Shown here one piece after another: positions 32,564 through 41,255 of a stretch of 50,136 nucleotides of DNA. The stretch is from an uncultured Oscillibacter sp. (GTDB lineage Bacteria > Bacillota > Clostridia > Oscillospirales > Oscillospiraceae): contig CANAWG010000018.1 in assembly GCA_947365245.1 (NCBI GenBank), forward strand, positions 1 through 50,136, written 5' to 3'. The notes beneath the pieces are model-generated. The model saw nothing but the letters and a program-made list of their open reading frames with translations, made no database searches and had not been told where the DNA came from. Both the position numbers and the translations under genes were made by a program. The stretch's first letter is position 1; the number at the start of each line of letters is the position of its first letter.

Positions 32564-33928
32564 TCAATTCTCGCCCACGGACCACTCCGCCGCGATGAGG
32601 CTGAACGCCTGACGGACCTCGTCCTCCGTTACGCCGTGGGCCCAGGTGCCGTTGCCCTCCAGCAGCTCCGCGGCGTAGATGGTCTCCTGCTGGCGGCTGA
32701 GGTTGAAGCGCCCGCCCCGGGCCGCCCGGCTCTCTCGGCCCACGCCGGTGATGGCGCTGATGCGCAAAAAGGGCTCCGGGGAATCGCCGCCGCTGCCGGC
32801 GATATAGAACGTCACGGAGGCCTCGTCCTGGGAGAGGCTCCGGCTCACCATGATCCGGTCCCGCCACTCGCTTTGCAGCCGCAGATACCAGCCGTCCTCC
32901 ATGCTGTGATAGGTGCTCTGGACCAGCTCCACATCCCCCTGGCTGTCGTAGCTGCGCCAGTCGATGCGCTGGTAGGGCTGCTCCCCCTCGTACCACAGCG
33001 GCAGGGGCTCCGGCCGGGGCACCTCCGTCACGCCGTCGCCGTTGATGTCCGCGGGGTAGAGGGAGCAGAAGGGGGCGATCTCCGCCGAGACGCCGGTGGT
33101 GTCCGACACCGCCGCGTTGGCCAGCTCCCCGTTGCGCAGCGTCAGGATGTCGGTGATGGCCCGGGGCGCGTCCGTCACGCCGGTGACAAACAGGGCCGGC
33201 AGGCCGTCCCGCAGGGTGCCGGCGCTGACCCGTCCCTGCTGGCTCAGCTCCGCCATGGTGATGGAGATCCGGGCGGAGGACTTCACCGCAAGCCCGCCGT
33301 CCTGCCAGCCGTAGTAGTCGGCGATGGCCTCGCCCTCCTCGTTGGCCCGGAACACCACCAGCTCCCGCAGGTCGCTGCGGTCCATGTCCACGATGGCGTA
33401 GCGCACATAGTCGGTGCGCACCAGCTCCACCGGCCCCTCCGGCCGCAGGGCGTAAACCGTCAGCGCCAGCAGGTCCGCGTTGACCCGCCAGCCCACCGCC
33501 AGCTCCGTGCGGCCGTCGCCGTCCAGGTCGCTGTAGGCCACGCTGTAGATGGCGGTGCCGCTGCCCTCCAGAACGGCAAAGGGCTCATAGGTGTCCTCCC
33601 GGCCGCTGAAGATGTAGATTTTCAGGGGCTTCTCGTCCCCGGCGCTGCGGAAAAAGGCCACCGCCTCCTCCCGGCCGTCGCCGTCCAGATCCGCCAGCTG
33701 CACCGGCTCGATATTGGAGCCGGAGACGGGGGCGGCGTACTCCGCGCCGCTGCCCAGGATGGCGTTGAGGCGGTTGTTGAGCTCCGTGTACTTGGCCGGC
33801 AGCTTGGGCAGGCAGTACAGGTCCTGGGGGTTGAGGGTAAAGCCCATCCGCGCGCCGCAGCCGGTACTCAGCAGCAGTACCAGCGCCAGCATCTGCGCCG
33901 TCATGATTGTCCGTATCCAGCGTCTCAC
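32564..33928 (-). CDS. Lipoprotein with FG-GAP/VCBS-like calcium-binding repeats
   Basis: 454 aa. The GTG at 33928 gives an ideal lipoprotein signal (MRRWIRTIMTAQMLALVLLLSTGC, in two parts: basic n-region then LLSTGC lipobox). An upstream GTG at 33967 is possible. The mature protein has repeats with Asp-rich loops: LADLDGDGREEAVAFF, YSDLDGDGRTELAVGW, VDMDRSDLRELVVF and PADINGDGVTEVP, which read as beta-propeller FG-GAP-type units. It precedes the two-component genes by 21 nt and probably feeds them an envelope signal (inference). Confidence 0.8.
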   Translation of the reverse strand: MRRWIRTIMTAQMLALVLLLSTGCGARMGFTLNPQDLYCLPKLPAKYTELNNRLNAILGSGAEYAAPVSGSNIEPVQLADLDGDGREEAVAFFRSAGDEKPLKIYIFSGREDTYEPFAVLEGSGTAIYSVAYSDLDGDGRTELAVGWRVNADLLALTVYALRPEGPVELVRTDYVRYAIVDMDRSDLRELVVFRANEEGEAIADYYGWQDGGLAVKSSARISITMAELSQQGRVSAGTLRDGLPALFVTGVTDAPRAITDILTLRNGELANAAVSDTTGVSAEIAPFCSLYPADINGDGVTEVPRPEPLPLWYEGEQPYQRIDWRSYDSQGDVELVQSTYHSMEDGWYLRLQSEWRDRIMVSRSLSQDEASVTFYIAGSGGDSPEPFLRISAITGVGRESRAARGGRFNLSRQQETIYAAELLEGNGTWAHGVTEDEVRQAFSLIAAEWSVGEN

Positions 33929-34171
33929 GCGCCCGCCCCCTTTCTCCTGCGCCCGGGATGTTTTCACGGCGGCTCCCCGCCTGCTTTAACCGATTTATGA
34001 TACCACATCTCCGCCGCTTTGGGTAGTCCCTCTTTAGATTTTTCCCATCTTTTCCCCGCGGGGCCCCTCCCCCGCCCGGGACGCCCCGCCCGGGGCGCCG
34101 GCGGCCAGGCGGTCCCTTTCGCACGATTTGCATACTTTTCGACACATTTCCGGGTGTTAGAATCCACAGAG
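33929..34171. other. Divergent intergenic region (lipoprotein operon / dapF)
   Basis: No gene. On the minus strand, TGG-TATCAT near 33999-34007 could be an extended -10 for the lipoprotein operon, but no good -35 goes with it. GC-rich hairpin potential (CCCGCCCGGG, GCCCGGGGCG near 34072-34098) may separate the two transcription units. Confidence 0.35.
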
Positions 34172-34183
34172 TGCTATTATAAT
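34172..34183 (+). promoter_or_regulatory. Extended -10 promoter of dapF
   Basis: TGC followed by overlapping TATTAT and TATAAT hexamers (34175-34183). No strong -35 at 17 bp (TGTTAG). About 126 nt separate it from the dapF start, leaving the structured leader below. Confidence 0.5.
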
Positions 34184-34205
34184 AAAATACGCAGAAAGCG
34201 GTGAC

Positions 34206-34271
34206 GCTCCCCCGCAGAGTTGGCTTCCTGAGAAATACGCCGGAGCCGCATCTGCCAGAGGGACGGGGAGC
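34206..34271 (+). promoter_or_regulatory. Structured dapF leader, possible cis-regulatory RNA
   Basis: Three stacked helices can form: outer GCTCCCC / GGGGAGC (34206-34271), middle GCAGA / TCTGC (34214-34218 with 34251-34255), inner GGCTTC / GGAGCC (34222-34227 with 34242-34247), closing a 14-nt loop containing CTGAGAAATAC. It does not match the riboswitch classes I can recall (lysine, TPP). Whether it senses anything is unknown. Confidence 0.4.
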
Positions 34272-34308
34272 CCATTTTAAAGAGCGCCGCCGGCGCGGGA
34301 GGACTTTT

Positions 34309-35142
34309 ATGAAATTCTGGAAGATGAACGGCGCGGGCAACGACTTTCTCATCCTGAACAACCTGGAAGAGCGTCTGCCGGCGGAGGCGTTCCCCCGCCT
34401 GGCCCGGACGCTGTGCGAGCGGCGCCTCTCCATCGGGGCCGACGGCTTCATGGTGGTGGAGGCCCCCACCCAGGGCGGCGACTACAGGATGCTGTTTTTC
34501 AACTCCGACGGAACCGTGGGAGAGATGTGCGGCAACGGCGCCCGGTGCATCTGCCGCTACGGCTATGAGACGGGTCTTGCCGGGGAGGTCCAGCGGGTGG
34601 AGACCACCGCCGGCATGGTGACGGGACGGCGCATGGACCGCCGCCGCTACCGGGTCCGTCTCAACGACCCCACCACCCTCCGCCTGGACTACCCCGTGGA
34701 GGTGGACGGCGTCACCTACCCCTGCGCCTATGTGGAGCTGGGGAACCCCGGCCTGCCCCACGCCGCGGTGCCTTTCCCGGGCCTGCGGGAGGCGGATACG
34801 GACCAGCTGCGAAACTTGGGCCGCAAGCTCCGCCATCACCCTGCTTTCCCTAAGGGGGCCAACGTGAACTTCTACGAGCTCACTGGCCCCGACGAGCTCT
34901 ATGAGCGGACCTTTGAGCGGGGCGTGGAGGACTTCACCTACGCCTGCGGCACCGGCACCGGCTCCGTGGTGACGGTGCTGACGCTGCAGGGAGCGGTCTC
35001 CGGGCACAATGTCCATGTCCGGATGCCCGGCGGAGAGCTGGTCATCGATGTGGAGCGGGAGGGGGAGCGCGTCACGGACCTCTTCCTCACCGGCCCCACC
35101 AACATTGTCTGCAGGGGCGAGATCACGGACGAGGAGCTGTGA
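34309..35142 (+). CDS. dapF: Diaminopimelate epimerase
   Basis: 277 aa. Converts LL- to meso-diaminopimelate for lysine and peptidoglycan. The two catalytic cysteines are Cys74 (MCGNGARC) and Cys213 (YACGTGTGS). In most DapF proteins the second motif reads ACGTGA/S. The frame is open to 34201, but ATG at 34309 with GGGAGGAC upstream gives the usual MKFWKMNGAGNDF start. Followed 62 nt later by a symporter gene, probably co-transcribed. Confidence 0.95.
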   Translation: MKFWKMNGAGNDFLILNNLEERLPAEAFPRLARTLCERRLSIGADGFMVVEAPTQGGDYRMLFFNSDGTVGEMCGNGARCICRYGYETGLAGEVQRVETTAGMVTGRRMDRRRYRVRLNDPTTLRLDYPVEVDGVTYPCAYVELGNPGLPHAAVPFPGLREADTDQLRNLGRKLRHHPAFPKGANVNFYELTGPDELYERTFERGVEDFTYACGTGTGSVVTVLTLQGAVSGHNVHVRMPGGELVIDVEREGERVTDLFLTGPTNIVCRGEITDEEL

Positions 35143-35204
35143 TCCGCCCGGCGGCCCGCCGGGCCCGAGGGGCGGCGGCAGGGATATTTTTTAGGAGGGA
35201 CTTT

Positions 35205-36479
35205 ATGGAACGGAAAACAATCGCGAAAAACTATACCTTTTTGGCCATCATGCTGGGGTCCATGATCCTGGGCGCCATCCTGGGCTGGGTCTGGCCCGCC
35301 GAAGTGGACGGGAACGGGAGCGTCATTTCCGGCACCGGAGCCACGGTCCTCAAGCCCCTGGGCACCGTGTTCATCAACATGATGTTCTGCGTGGTCGTCC
35401 CCATGGTCTTCGCCTCCATCTCCAGCGCTGTGGCCAACATGGAGAGCCGGAAGCGGGCGGGGAAGATCATGGGCGTTACCGTGGGCACCTTCGTGGTCAC
35501 CGGGGCCATCGCCGCCGTCATCATGTATGTGCTGATGATGATTTTCCCGCCGGTGCCCGCCGCCTGGACGAACCTGGCCGCGGAGGAGATCGGCGAGTAC
35601 GCCACCCTTCCCGACATGATCGTCAACTTCTTCACCGCCAGCGACTTCAGCGGCCTGCTGACCCGCCGGGCCATGCTGCCTCTGATCGTGTTCTCCCTGC
35701 TCTTCGGCTTTGCCGTGAACCTCAACGGCGGCAAGGATACCCCCGTGGGGAAATTCCTGGATGACCTGGCGGGCGTCATGCTGAAGTTCGTCAAGATCAT
35801 CACCTACTACGCCCCCATCGCTTTCTTTGGCTTCTTTGCGGATTTGGTCGCCACCTACGGCCCCCAGATCACGGAGAACTACGCCCGGGCCCTGGCGGTG
35901 TACTATCCCCTCTGCTTTGTCTACATCTTTACCGCCTGGCCCCTCTTCGCCTGGTTCGGCGGCGGCAGGGGCGGCGTCAAGACCATGTTCCGCCACATCA
36001 CAAAGCCCGCGGTGGTGTCCCTGGGCACCTGCTCCTCTGTAGCCACCATCCCCACCAACATGGAGGAGGCCGCCGACACCGGCATCCGCAAGGACGTGGC
36101 GGACATGGTGCTGCCCCTGGGGGCCACCATGCACATGGACGGCTCCTGCTTCTCCTGTGTGCTGAAGATCGCCTTTGTGCTGGGGGTCTTCGGCCAGCGG
36201 CTGGACCTGGGGATGCTGATTCCCGTGGTGCTGGTGGCCGTCCTCAGCTCCGTGGGCATGAGCGGCGTGCCCGGCGGCGGGTATATCGGCGAGTACATCA
36301 TCTGCTCCATCTTCTTCCCCGCTCAGATGGAGATCGCCTTCCCCATTTTGGTGGTCATCGGCAACCTGGTGGACCCCCCCGCCACCATGATTAACGCCGC
36401 CGGAGACTATGTGACGTGCTTCATCGTCTCCCGCTTCGTGGACGGGAAGGACTGGCTGCAGAAGGTTCTGAACAAATAA
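35205..36479 (+). CDS. Dicarboxylate/amino acid:cation symporter (DAACS family)
   Basis: 424 aa, eight-helix plus re-entrant-loop transporter of the GltP/GltT/SstT type. Family landmarks: helical hairpin 1 SLGTCSSVATIPTN (serine-rich motif) and MHMDGS (corresponding to the NMDGT motif), then the second hairpin with SSVGMSGVPGGG. Imports glutamate, aspartate, serine or dicarboxylates with Na+ or H+; the exact substrate is not readable. ATG at 35205 follows AGGAGGG; the longer frame overlaps dapF. Confidence 0.9.
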   Translation: MERKTIAKNYTFLAIMLGSMILGAILGWVWPAEVDGNGSVISGTGATVLKPLGTVFINMMFCVVVPMVFASISSAVANMESRKRAGKIMGVTVGTFVVTGAIAAVIMYVLMMIFPPVPAAWTNLAAEEIGEYATLPDMIVNFFTASDFSGLLTRRAMLPLIVFSLLFGFAVNLNGGKDTPVGKFLDDLAGVMLKFVKIITYYAPIAFFGFFADLVATYGPQITENYARALAVYYPLCFVYIFTAWPLFAWFGGGRGGVKTMFRHITKPAVVSLGTCSSVATIPTNMEEAADTGIRKDVADMVLPLGATMHMDGSCFSCVLKIAFVLGVFGQRLDLGMLIPVVLVAVLSSVGMSGVPGGGYIGEYIICSIFFPAQMEIAFPILVVIGNLVDPPATMINAAGDYVTCFIVSRFVDGKDWLQKVLNK

Positions 36480-36493
36480 TCGCTTTCCATTAG

Positions 36494-36523
36494 GAGGCCC
36501 CGGAGCTGCCGTTCCGGGGCCTC
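36494..36523 (+). terminator. GC hairpin after the symporter
   Basis: 11-bp stem GAGGCCCCGGA / TCCGGGGCCTC, loop 8 nt, followed by TGTCCGTT. Strong stem, weak T-tract. Confidence 0.6.
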
Positions 36524-36611
36524 TGTCCGTTCCCGGCGGACGCGGCCGGAAAGCGCCCCGTGAAAATATCCCGCCGGAGGCGCCGGAGCTCTTTTCTTTT
36601 TTCGCGGGGTG

Positions 36612-36620
36612 TGTTATACT
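36612..36620 (+). promoter_or_regulatory. Extended -10 promoter of the NUDIX gene
   Basis: TGT then TATACT (36615-36620), with only a T-rich -35 region (TTTTCT). About 54 nt before the start codon. Confidence 0.45.
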
Positions 36621-36673
36621 GCAACAGATAAGGCTTTTTCCCAACCCAAAAATTAAGACGCGAGGTGTAGGCG

Positions 36674-37222
36674 ATGGGCCAGGCGATGGATCTGACGGAA
36701 AAATTTCTGCACAGAGAGGATAAATACAAGGGCATCCTGATGGATGTCCATGTGGACACGGTGGAGCTGCCCAACGGGAACACCTCCCTGCGGGAGGTGG
36801 CGGACCACACGGACGGCGTGGCCGTGCTGCCCCTGGACGAACGGAACAACGTGCTGGTGGTGACCCAGTACCGCTACGTGTTCGGCCGGACCCTGCTGGA
36901 GATTCCGGCGGGCAAGCTGGACGAGGGGGAGGACCCGGCCACCGGCGCCCTGCGGGAGCTGCAGGAGGAGACCGGCGCGGTGCCGGACGTATTTCTGCCC
37001 CTGGGCCGCCTGCTGCCCTCCCCCGGCTGCTTCGGGGAGACGCTGCACCTCTTCCTGGCCCGGGGACTGCGGATGGAGGCCCAGCATCTGGACCCGGACG
37101 AGTTTTTGAACGTGGAGAGGATCCCTTTCCCGGAGATGGTGCACCGCTGCGTCACCGGCGAGATCGAGGACGCCAAGACCGTGGCCGCCGTACTGCGGAC
37201 AAAAGTGCTTTTGAATCTGTAA
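36674..37222 (+). CDS. NUDIX hydrolase, ADP-ribose pyrophosphatase type
   Basis: 182 aa. The Nudix box GKLDEGEDPATGALRELQEETGA (residues 80-102, read with 7 residues between the two conserved glutamate groups) fits Gx5Ex7REUxEExGU. The preceding VTQYRYVFGRTLLEIPAG is typical of ADP-ribose pyrophosphatases (NudF-like), which split ADP-ribose to AMP and ribose-5-phosphate. Met5 is an alternative start; Met1 has AGGTG 7 nt upstream. Confidence 0.88.
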   Translation: MGQAMDLTEKFLHREDKYKGILMDVHVDTVELPNGNTSLREVADHTDGVAVLPLDERNNVLVVTQYRYVFGRTLLEIPAGKLDEGEDPATGALRELQEETGAVPDVFLPLGRLLPSPGCFGETLHLFLARGLRMEAQHLDPDEFLNVERIPFPEMVHRCVTGEIEDAKTVAAVLRTKVLLNL

Positions 37223-37230
37223 TATCAGAT

Positions 37231-37270
37231 GCTGTGCGGCCGCCGCTGTCTACGGCGGCGGCCGCACAGC
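37231..37270 (+). terminator. Long GC hairpin between NUDIX gene and walR
   Basis: 15-bp perfect stem GCTGTGCGGCCGCCG / CGGCGGCCGCACAGC, loop 10 nt. Nothing like a U-tract follows, so it may slow rather than stop polymerase. Confidence 0.5.
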
Positions 37271-37335
37271 GCTTAAATCATACTGTGTTATTTCCGAGTC
37301 TTAAATCTGGAGATAATACCGCCCGGAGGTTTTCT

Positions 37336-38052
37336 ATGGACAGACAAAAAACCGTCCTCATCGTGGAGGACGAGAAGAACATCGTGGACATTCTCCGCTT
37401 CAATCTCCAGCGGGAGGGCTATCAGACACTGGAGGCCTACGACGGGGAGGAGGGCCTGCGCAAAGCCCAGACGGAGAAGCCGGATCTGATCCTGCTGGAC
37501 GTGATGCTGCCCAGGATGAACGGCTTTGAGGTCTGCCGCGCTCTGCGGCAGGCGGGGGACAACGTGCCCGTCATCATCCTCACCGCCCGGGAGGAGGAGA
37601 CGGACAAGGTCCTGGGGCTGGAGATCGGCGCCGACGACTATATCACCAAGCCCTTCTCCATGCGGGAGCTCATCGCCCGGGTGGGGGCCAACATCCGCCG
37701 CACGTCCATGGCGGCCCCCGCCGCGGCCACGGCCGCCGCCGGCGCCATGGCGGTGTCCGGCAGTCTCTCCATCAACACCGAGAGCCGTCAGGTCTTCCGG
37801 GACGGTCAGGCCATCGACCTGACCCAGCGGGAGTACGAGCTCCTGACGTTCCTGGCCAGCCACCCCAACAAGGTCTACTCCCGGGTGGACCTGATGGAGC
37901 AGGTGTGGAACTACGGCTACGTGGGCGACGATGTGCGCACCGTGGACGTGACGGTGCGCCGCCTGCGGGAGAAGATCGAGGTGAACCCCGCCAGCCCCGT
38001 CTATATTCTCACCCGCCGGGGCGTGGGGTACTACTTCTCCGTCCAGGAGTGA
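37336..38052 (+). CDS. walR: Response regulator WalR (YycF/PhoB type)
   Basis: 238 aa. Receiver with EDE pocket and Asp55 (LILLDVMLPRMNGFEV), then KPFSMRELIARV; winged-helix domain with LTQREYELLTFLASHPNKVYSRVDLMEQVWNYGYVGDDVRTVDVTVRRLREKIE. The linker is unusually alanine-rich (about residues 122-140). The WalR assignment rests on the following walK, yycH and yycI; by itself it could be PhoB-like. Start ATG 37336 follows CGGAGG. Confidence 0.85.
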   Translation: MDRQKTVLIVEDEKNIVDILRFNLQREGYQTLEAYDGEEGLRKAQTEKPDLILLDVMLPRMNGFEVCRALRQAGDNVPVIILTAREEETDKVLGLEIGADDYITKPFSMRELIARVGANIRRTSMAAPAAATAAAGAMAVSGSLSINTESRQVFRDGQAIDLTQREYELLTFLASHPNKVYSRVDLMEQVWNYGYVGDDVRTVDVTVRRLREKIEVNPASPVYILTRRGVGYYFSVQE

Positions 38053-38086
38053 CCCGGGGAGACTTTGCCGCGAGAGGAGGTCCGCC

Positions 38087-39922
38087 ATGTTCAGAAGCCT
38101 TCATATGAAGCTCACGCTGATTCTGCTGCTGCTGATCACGTCGCTGATGGCGGTGGTGGGCGCTTTCCTCACAGTCAGCGTCTCCAGCTTTTATATCAAC
38201 TCTTTCTACCAGGAGATGAGCGACGTCTTCGGCGGGGAGAACAACAGCTTCATCTACGACCTGCGGGGCGCCGCCGCGGACGAGGAGGACCCGGCGGGCC
38301 GCGTGGCGGAGATCCTGGAGGCCAGGGCCGGCTCCCTGGGCGTGGACTACCGCACGCGGAACTACTTTGTATTGGACGGCGAGACCGGCGCCTATATCTC
38401 CAGCTCCGCCAACGAGTCCGCCCTCCCCCGGGAGCAGAGCGCCAACCTGCTGGCCGCCCGGAACGCCGTGGCCCGAGGGGACGAGACCGCCGTGGGGGAC
38501 CAGAGCGACATCACAGCAAGCTTCATGGACGTGGCCGTGCCCATCATGGGGGGCGGCAACGCCTTTATCGTCTACATCCTGGACAACAAGGACACCGTCT
38601 CCGGCCTCAACGCCCAGCTGTTTCTCATCATCATGCAGGCCCTGGTCATCGGCCTTTTGATCTCCGTGCTGCTGAGCTTTTTGCTGTCCAAGACCATGGT
38701 GGGCCCCATCGAAAAGCTCACCGCCGGCGCGGAGCGGGTGGCCGCCGGGGACTTCGGGGACCAGCTGCTGGTGGAGTCCACCGACGAGATCGGCATCCTC
38801 ACCGGCACGTTCAACGAGATGGCGGACATCCTGCAGTCCACCCTGGCCGCCGTGGAGAACGAGCGCAACAAGCTGGACACCCTCTTCCTCCACATGACCG
38901 ACGGCGTGGCGGCCTTTGACCACACCGGCCGCCTGATTCACTGCAACCCGGCGGCCACCGCCATGCTCCAGCGGCCCCTGGACGGCACCTGCACCTACGA
39001 CGACCTCTTCGGTTCCGCCTACCCTTTCCAGGACGTGCTGGCCCTCCGGCGGCCCGACCACGCCGAAAGTGAGCTCCTGGTGGGCGGCAGCACCCTGGAG
39101 CTGTACCTGGCCCCCTTTTCCGGTCAGGACAGCGGCGGCGTGCTGGTGGTGCTCCACGACGTGACGGAGCAGCACCGCAACGAGGAGCGGCGCAAGGAGT
39201 TTGTGGCCAACGTCTCCCACGAGCTGCGCACCCCCCTGACCAACGTCCGCAGCTACGCCGAGACGCTGCGGGAGGCCGGGCACGACATTCCCCTGGACAC
39301 CGCCAACGGCTTTTTGGACATCATCATCAACGAGACGGACCGCATGACCCACATCGTCCAGGACCTGCTGACCCTCAGCCGCCTGGACGCCGGGGACGCG
39401 GAGCTGGTGCTCTCCCGCTTCCCCTTTGAGGAGGCCATTGTGAGCGTCACCCGGGCCAACGCCCTCAACGCCAAGCAGCGGGGCCACCAGCTGGTCTACG
39501 ATCCGCCGGAGAGCCTGCCCCTCATCGTGGGGGACCGCAGCCGGCTGGAGCAGGTAATGATGAACATCATCGGCAACGCCGTCAAGTACACCCCCGACGG
39601 CGGCCACATCCGCATCACCGCCGGGGCCGACCGCGGCACGGTCTGGATGGAGGTCTGCGACGACGGCATCGGCATCCCGGAGAAAGACCGCACCCACATC
39701 TTCGACCGCTTTTACCGGGTGGACAAGGCCCGCTCCCGGGAGTCCGGCGGCACGGGCCTGGGCCTCTCCATCGCGCTGGAGATTGTCCAGCGCCACCAGG
39801 GCACACTGACCCTGGCCCCCCATGAGGGCCCCGGCACCACCGTGCGGCTGGAGCTGCCCATCGGCGGACCGGACTCCAAGATCCTGTCTGAAAACGGAGA
39901 CGGGGCTCTCCCTGAAATCTGA
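38087..39922 (+). CDS. walK: Sensor histidine kinase WalK (YycG)
   Basis: 611 aa, WalK-length. Helices at about 8-30 and 178-200 bracket an extracellular PAS-like sensor. Then HAMP (about 200-255), cytoplasmic PAS (about 262-362, with GRLIHCNPAATAML), H-box ANVSHELRTPL with His378, and ATPase domain with N box MMNIIGNAVKYT, G1 CDDGIGIPE and G2 GGTGLGLSI. Controls cell-wall hydrolase genes in low-GC Firmicutes. Confidence 0.88.
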   Translation: MFRSLHMKLTLILLLLITSLMAVVGAFLTVSVSSFYINSFYQEMSDVFGGENNSFIYDLRGAAADEEDPAGRVAEILEARAGSLGVDYRTRNYFVLDGETGAYISSSANESALPREQSANLLAARNAVARGDETAVGDQSDITASFMDVAVPIMGGGNAFIVYILDNKDTVSGLNAQLFLIIMQALVIGLLISVLLSFLLSKTMVGPIEKLTAGAERVAAGDFGDQLLVESTDEIGILTGTFNEMADILQSTLAAVENERNKLDTLFLHMTDGVAAFDHTGRLIHCNPAATAMLQRPLDGTCTYDDLFGSAYPFQDVLALRRPDHAESELLVGGSTLELYLAPFSGQDSGGVLVVLHDVTEQHRNEERRKEFVANVSHELRTPLTNVRSYAETLREAGHDIPLDTANGFLDIIINETDRMTHIVQDLLTLSRLDAGDAELVLSRFPFEEAIVSVTRANALNAKQRGHQLVYDPPESLPLIVGDRSRLEQVMMNIIGNAVKYTPDGGHIRITAGADRGTVWMEVCDDGIGIPEKDRTHIFDRFYRVDKARSRESGGTGLGLSIALEIVQRHQGTLTLAPHEGPGTTVRLELPIGGPDSKILSENGDGALPEI

Positions 39923-39940
39923 CGAAAGGAGCGGTACGGC

Positions 39941-41221
39941 ATGGACGAGCGCAGACGAAAACGCTGGGATTTCCTCCAGAATATCACCATCGTCCTGCTG
40001 GCCCTCTCCGCGGTGTTCCTCTTCGCCCAGACCCAGCTGTACTCCCTGGGCATCGACGCCGGCAGCAGCTATCTGCGGTACCTGTCGGGGGACGCCGCCC
40101 AGACGGCGGACGCCTCCCAGACCGCCCTCACCAGCCTCTCCGCCCCGATACGGCTGGCGGTCACCGGCGTCTACGGCGGGCGGTACGGCAGCGTGGCCCT
40201 CACCACCTCCGACGAGGCCTTTGAGCCGGTGGGCGGGCTCCTGCGGGAATCACTGCGCTCCATCCAGTCCCTGGCCGTGTGCGAAAAAAACGCCTTTTTG
40301 ACGGCCCTGGGCGGCACCTGCGTCTATTGTGACTTTCTGGAGCCTCTGCCGCTGCCGGTGCTGGCGGGTCTGATGGGCGCCTCCGTTGAAAGCGACCTGT
40401 CCGTCCGACGGCTGATGGTCTCCGCCCAATCCGACGGCGCCACGGCGCTGTATCTCTGGTGCGAGGGGGACGTCTGCCGGTGGGGAATCTCCGCCGTGTC
40501 GGCGGAGGAGCTGGAGCGGGTGGTCAGCGGCTACGAGCTCAACGGAGCCCGCTTCGCCCTGGACGGCGGAGAGCCGGAGACCGCCGCGCTGAACCCCTGC
40601 TCCCTCTTTCCCCCGGAGCTGCCGGCGCTTCCGGTGCTGACCTCCGCCGCGTACCTGCCGGACAGCGACGCGCTGCTCTCCGCCCTGAACTTCTATCCCC
40701 GCACCAATTCCCGCTACACGGAGTCCGGCGGCGTGGAGGTGGTCACCGACGGGGACCGCACCCTGCGCCTGAGTCCCGACGGCGTCATCCGCTACCGCAG
40801 CGGCGGCGACCCGGCCCTCGCCATCCCCGCCGCCGGAGAGGAGCCCACCGTGACGGAGGCGGTAATGGGGACCAACGCCCTGCTGAACAGCCTCCTGGCC
40901 GGTCAGACCAGCGAGGCCGGGCTGTATCTCACCGGTGTCCGTCAGACGGAGAGCGCCATGGTCCTCTCATTTGGCTGGCAGGCCGGCGGCGTGCCCATCC
41001 GCCAGGACCGGGGCGCCAATGCGGCGGAGGTAACGCTGTCCGGCAGCGCGGTCTCCGCCCTCACCCTCCGCTTCCGGCAGTACGCCAACGCCGGGGAGAC
41101 GTCTCTCCTGCTGCCTCTGCGCCAGGCCCTGGCCATCGCCGCCCGGCAGGAGGGAGCCGAGCTCTCCATCGGCTATCTGGACAGCGGGGAGGCCGCCTCC
41201 GCCCGCTGGCTGGCGGACTGA
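39941..41221 (+). CDS. yycH: YycH-like regulator of WalRK
   Basis: 426 aa. Short basic cytoplasmic end, one membrane helix (FLQNITIVLLALSAVFLF, about 10-27), then a large extracellular domain. The segment YLPDSDALLSALNFYPRTNSRYTESGGVEVVTDGDRTLRLSPDGVIRYRSGG matches the YycH core pattern. YycH and YycI sit in the membrane and modulate WalK. Recognition relies on topology and operon position. Confidence 0.8.
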   Translation: MDERRRKRWDFLQNITIVLLALSAVFLFAQTQLYSLGIDAGSSYLRYLSGDAAQTADASQTALTSLSAPIRLAVTGVYGGRYGSVALTTSDEAFEPVGGLLRESLRSIQSLAVCEKNAFLTALGGTCVYCDFLEPLPLPVLAGLMGASVESDLSVRRLMVSAQSDGATALYLWCEGDVCRWGISAVSAEELERVVSGYELNGARFALDGGEPETAALNPCSLFPPELPALPVLTSAAYLPDSDALLSALNFYPRTNSRYTESGGVEVVTDGDRTLRLSPDGVIRYRSGGDPALAIPAAGEEPTVTEAVMGTNALLNSLLAGQTSEAGLYLTGVRQTESAMVLSFGWQAGGVPIRQDRGANAAEVTLSGSAVSALTLRFRQYANAGETSLLLPLRQALAIAARQEGAELSIGYLDSGEAASARWLAD

Positions 41222-41255
41222 GACCCACAAAATTTTCCGGAGAGGAGCCGTGAGC

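Noticed and set aside
34206..34271. TPP (thi-box) riboswitch in the dapF leader, suggested by CTGAGAAATAC
   Set aside because: Only the short CTGAGAAATAC block matches. The downstream ACCTGAT...CCAGCGTAGGGA part of the TPP aptamer is absent, and dapF is not a thiamine gene.
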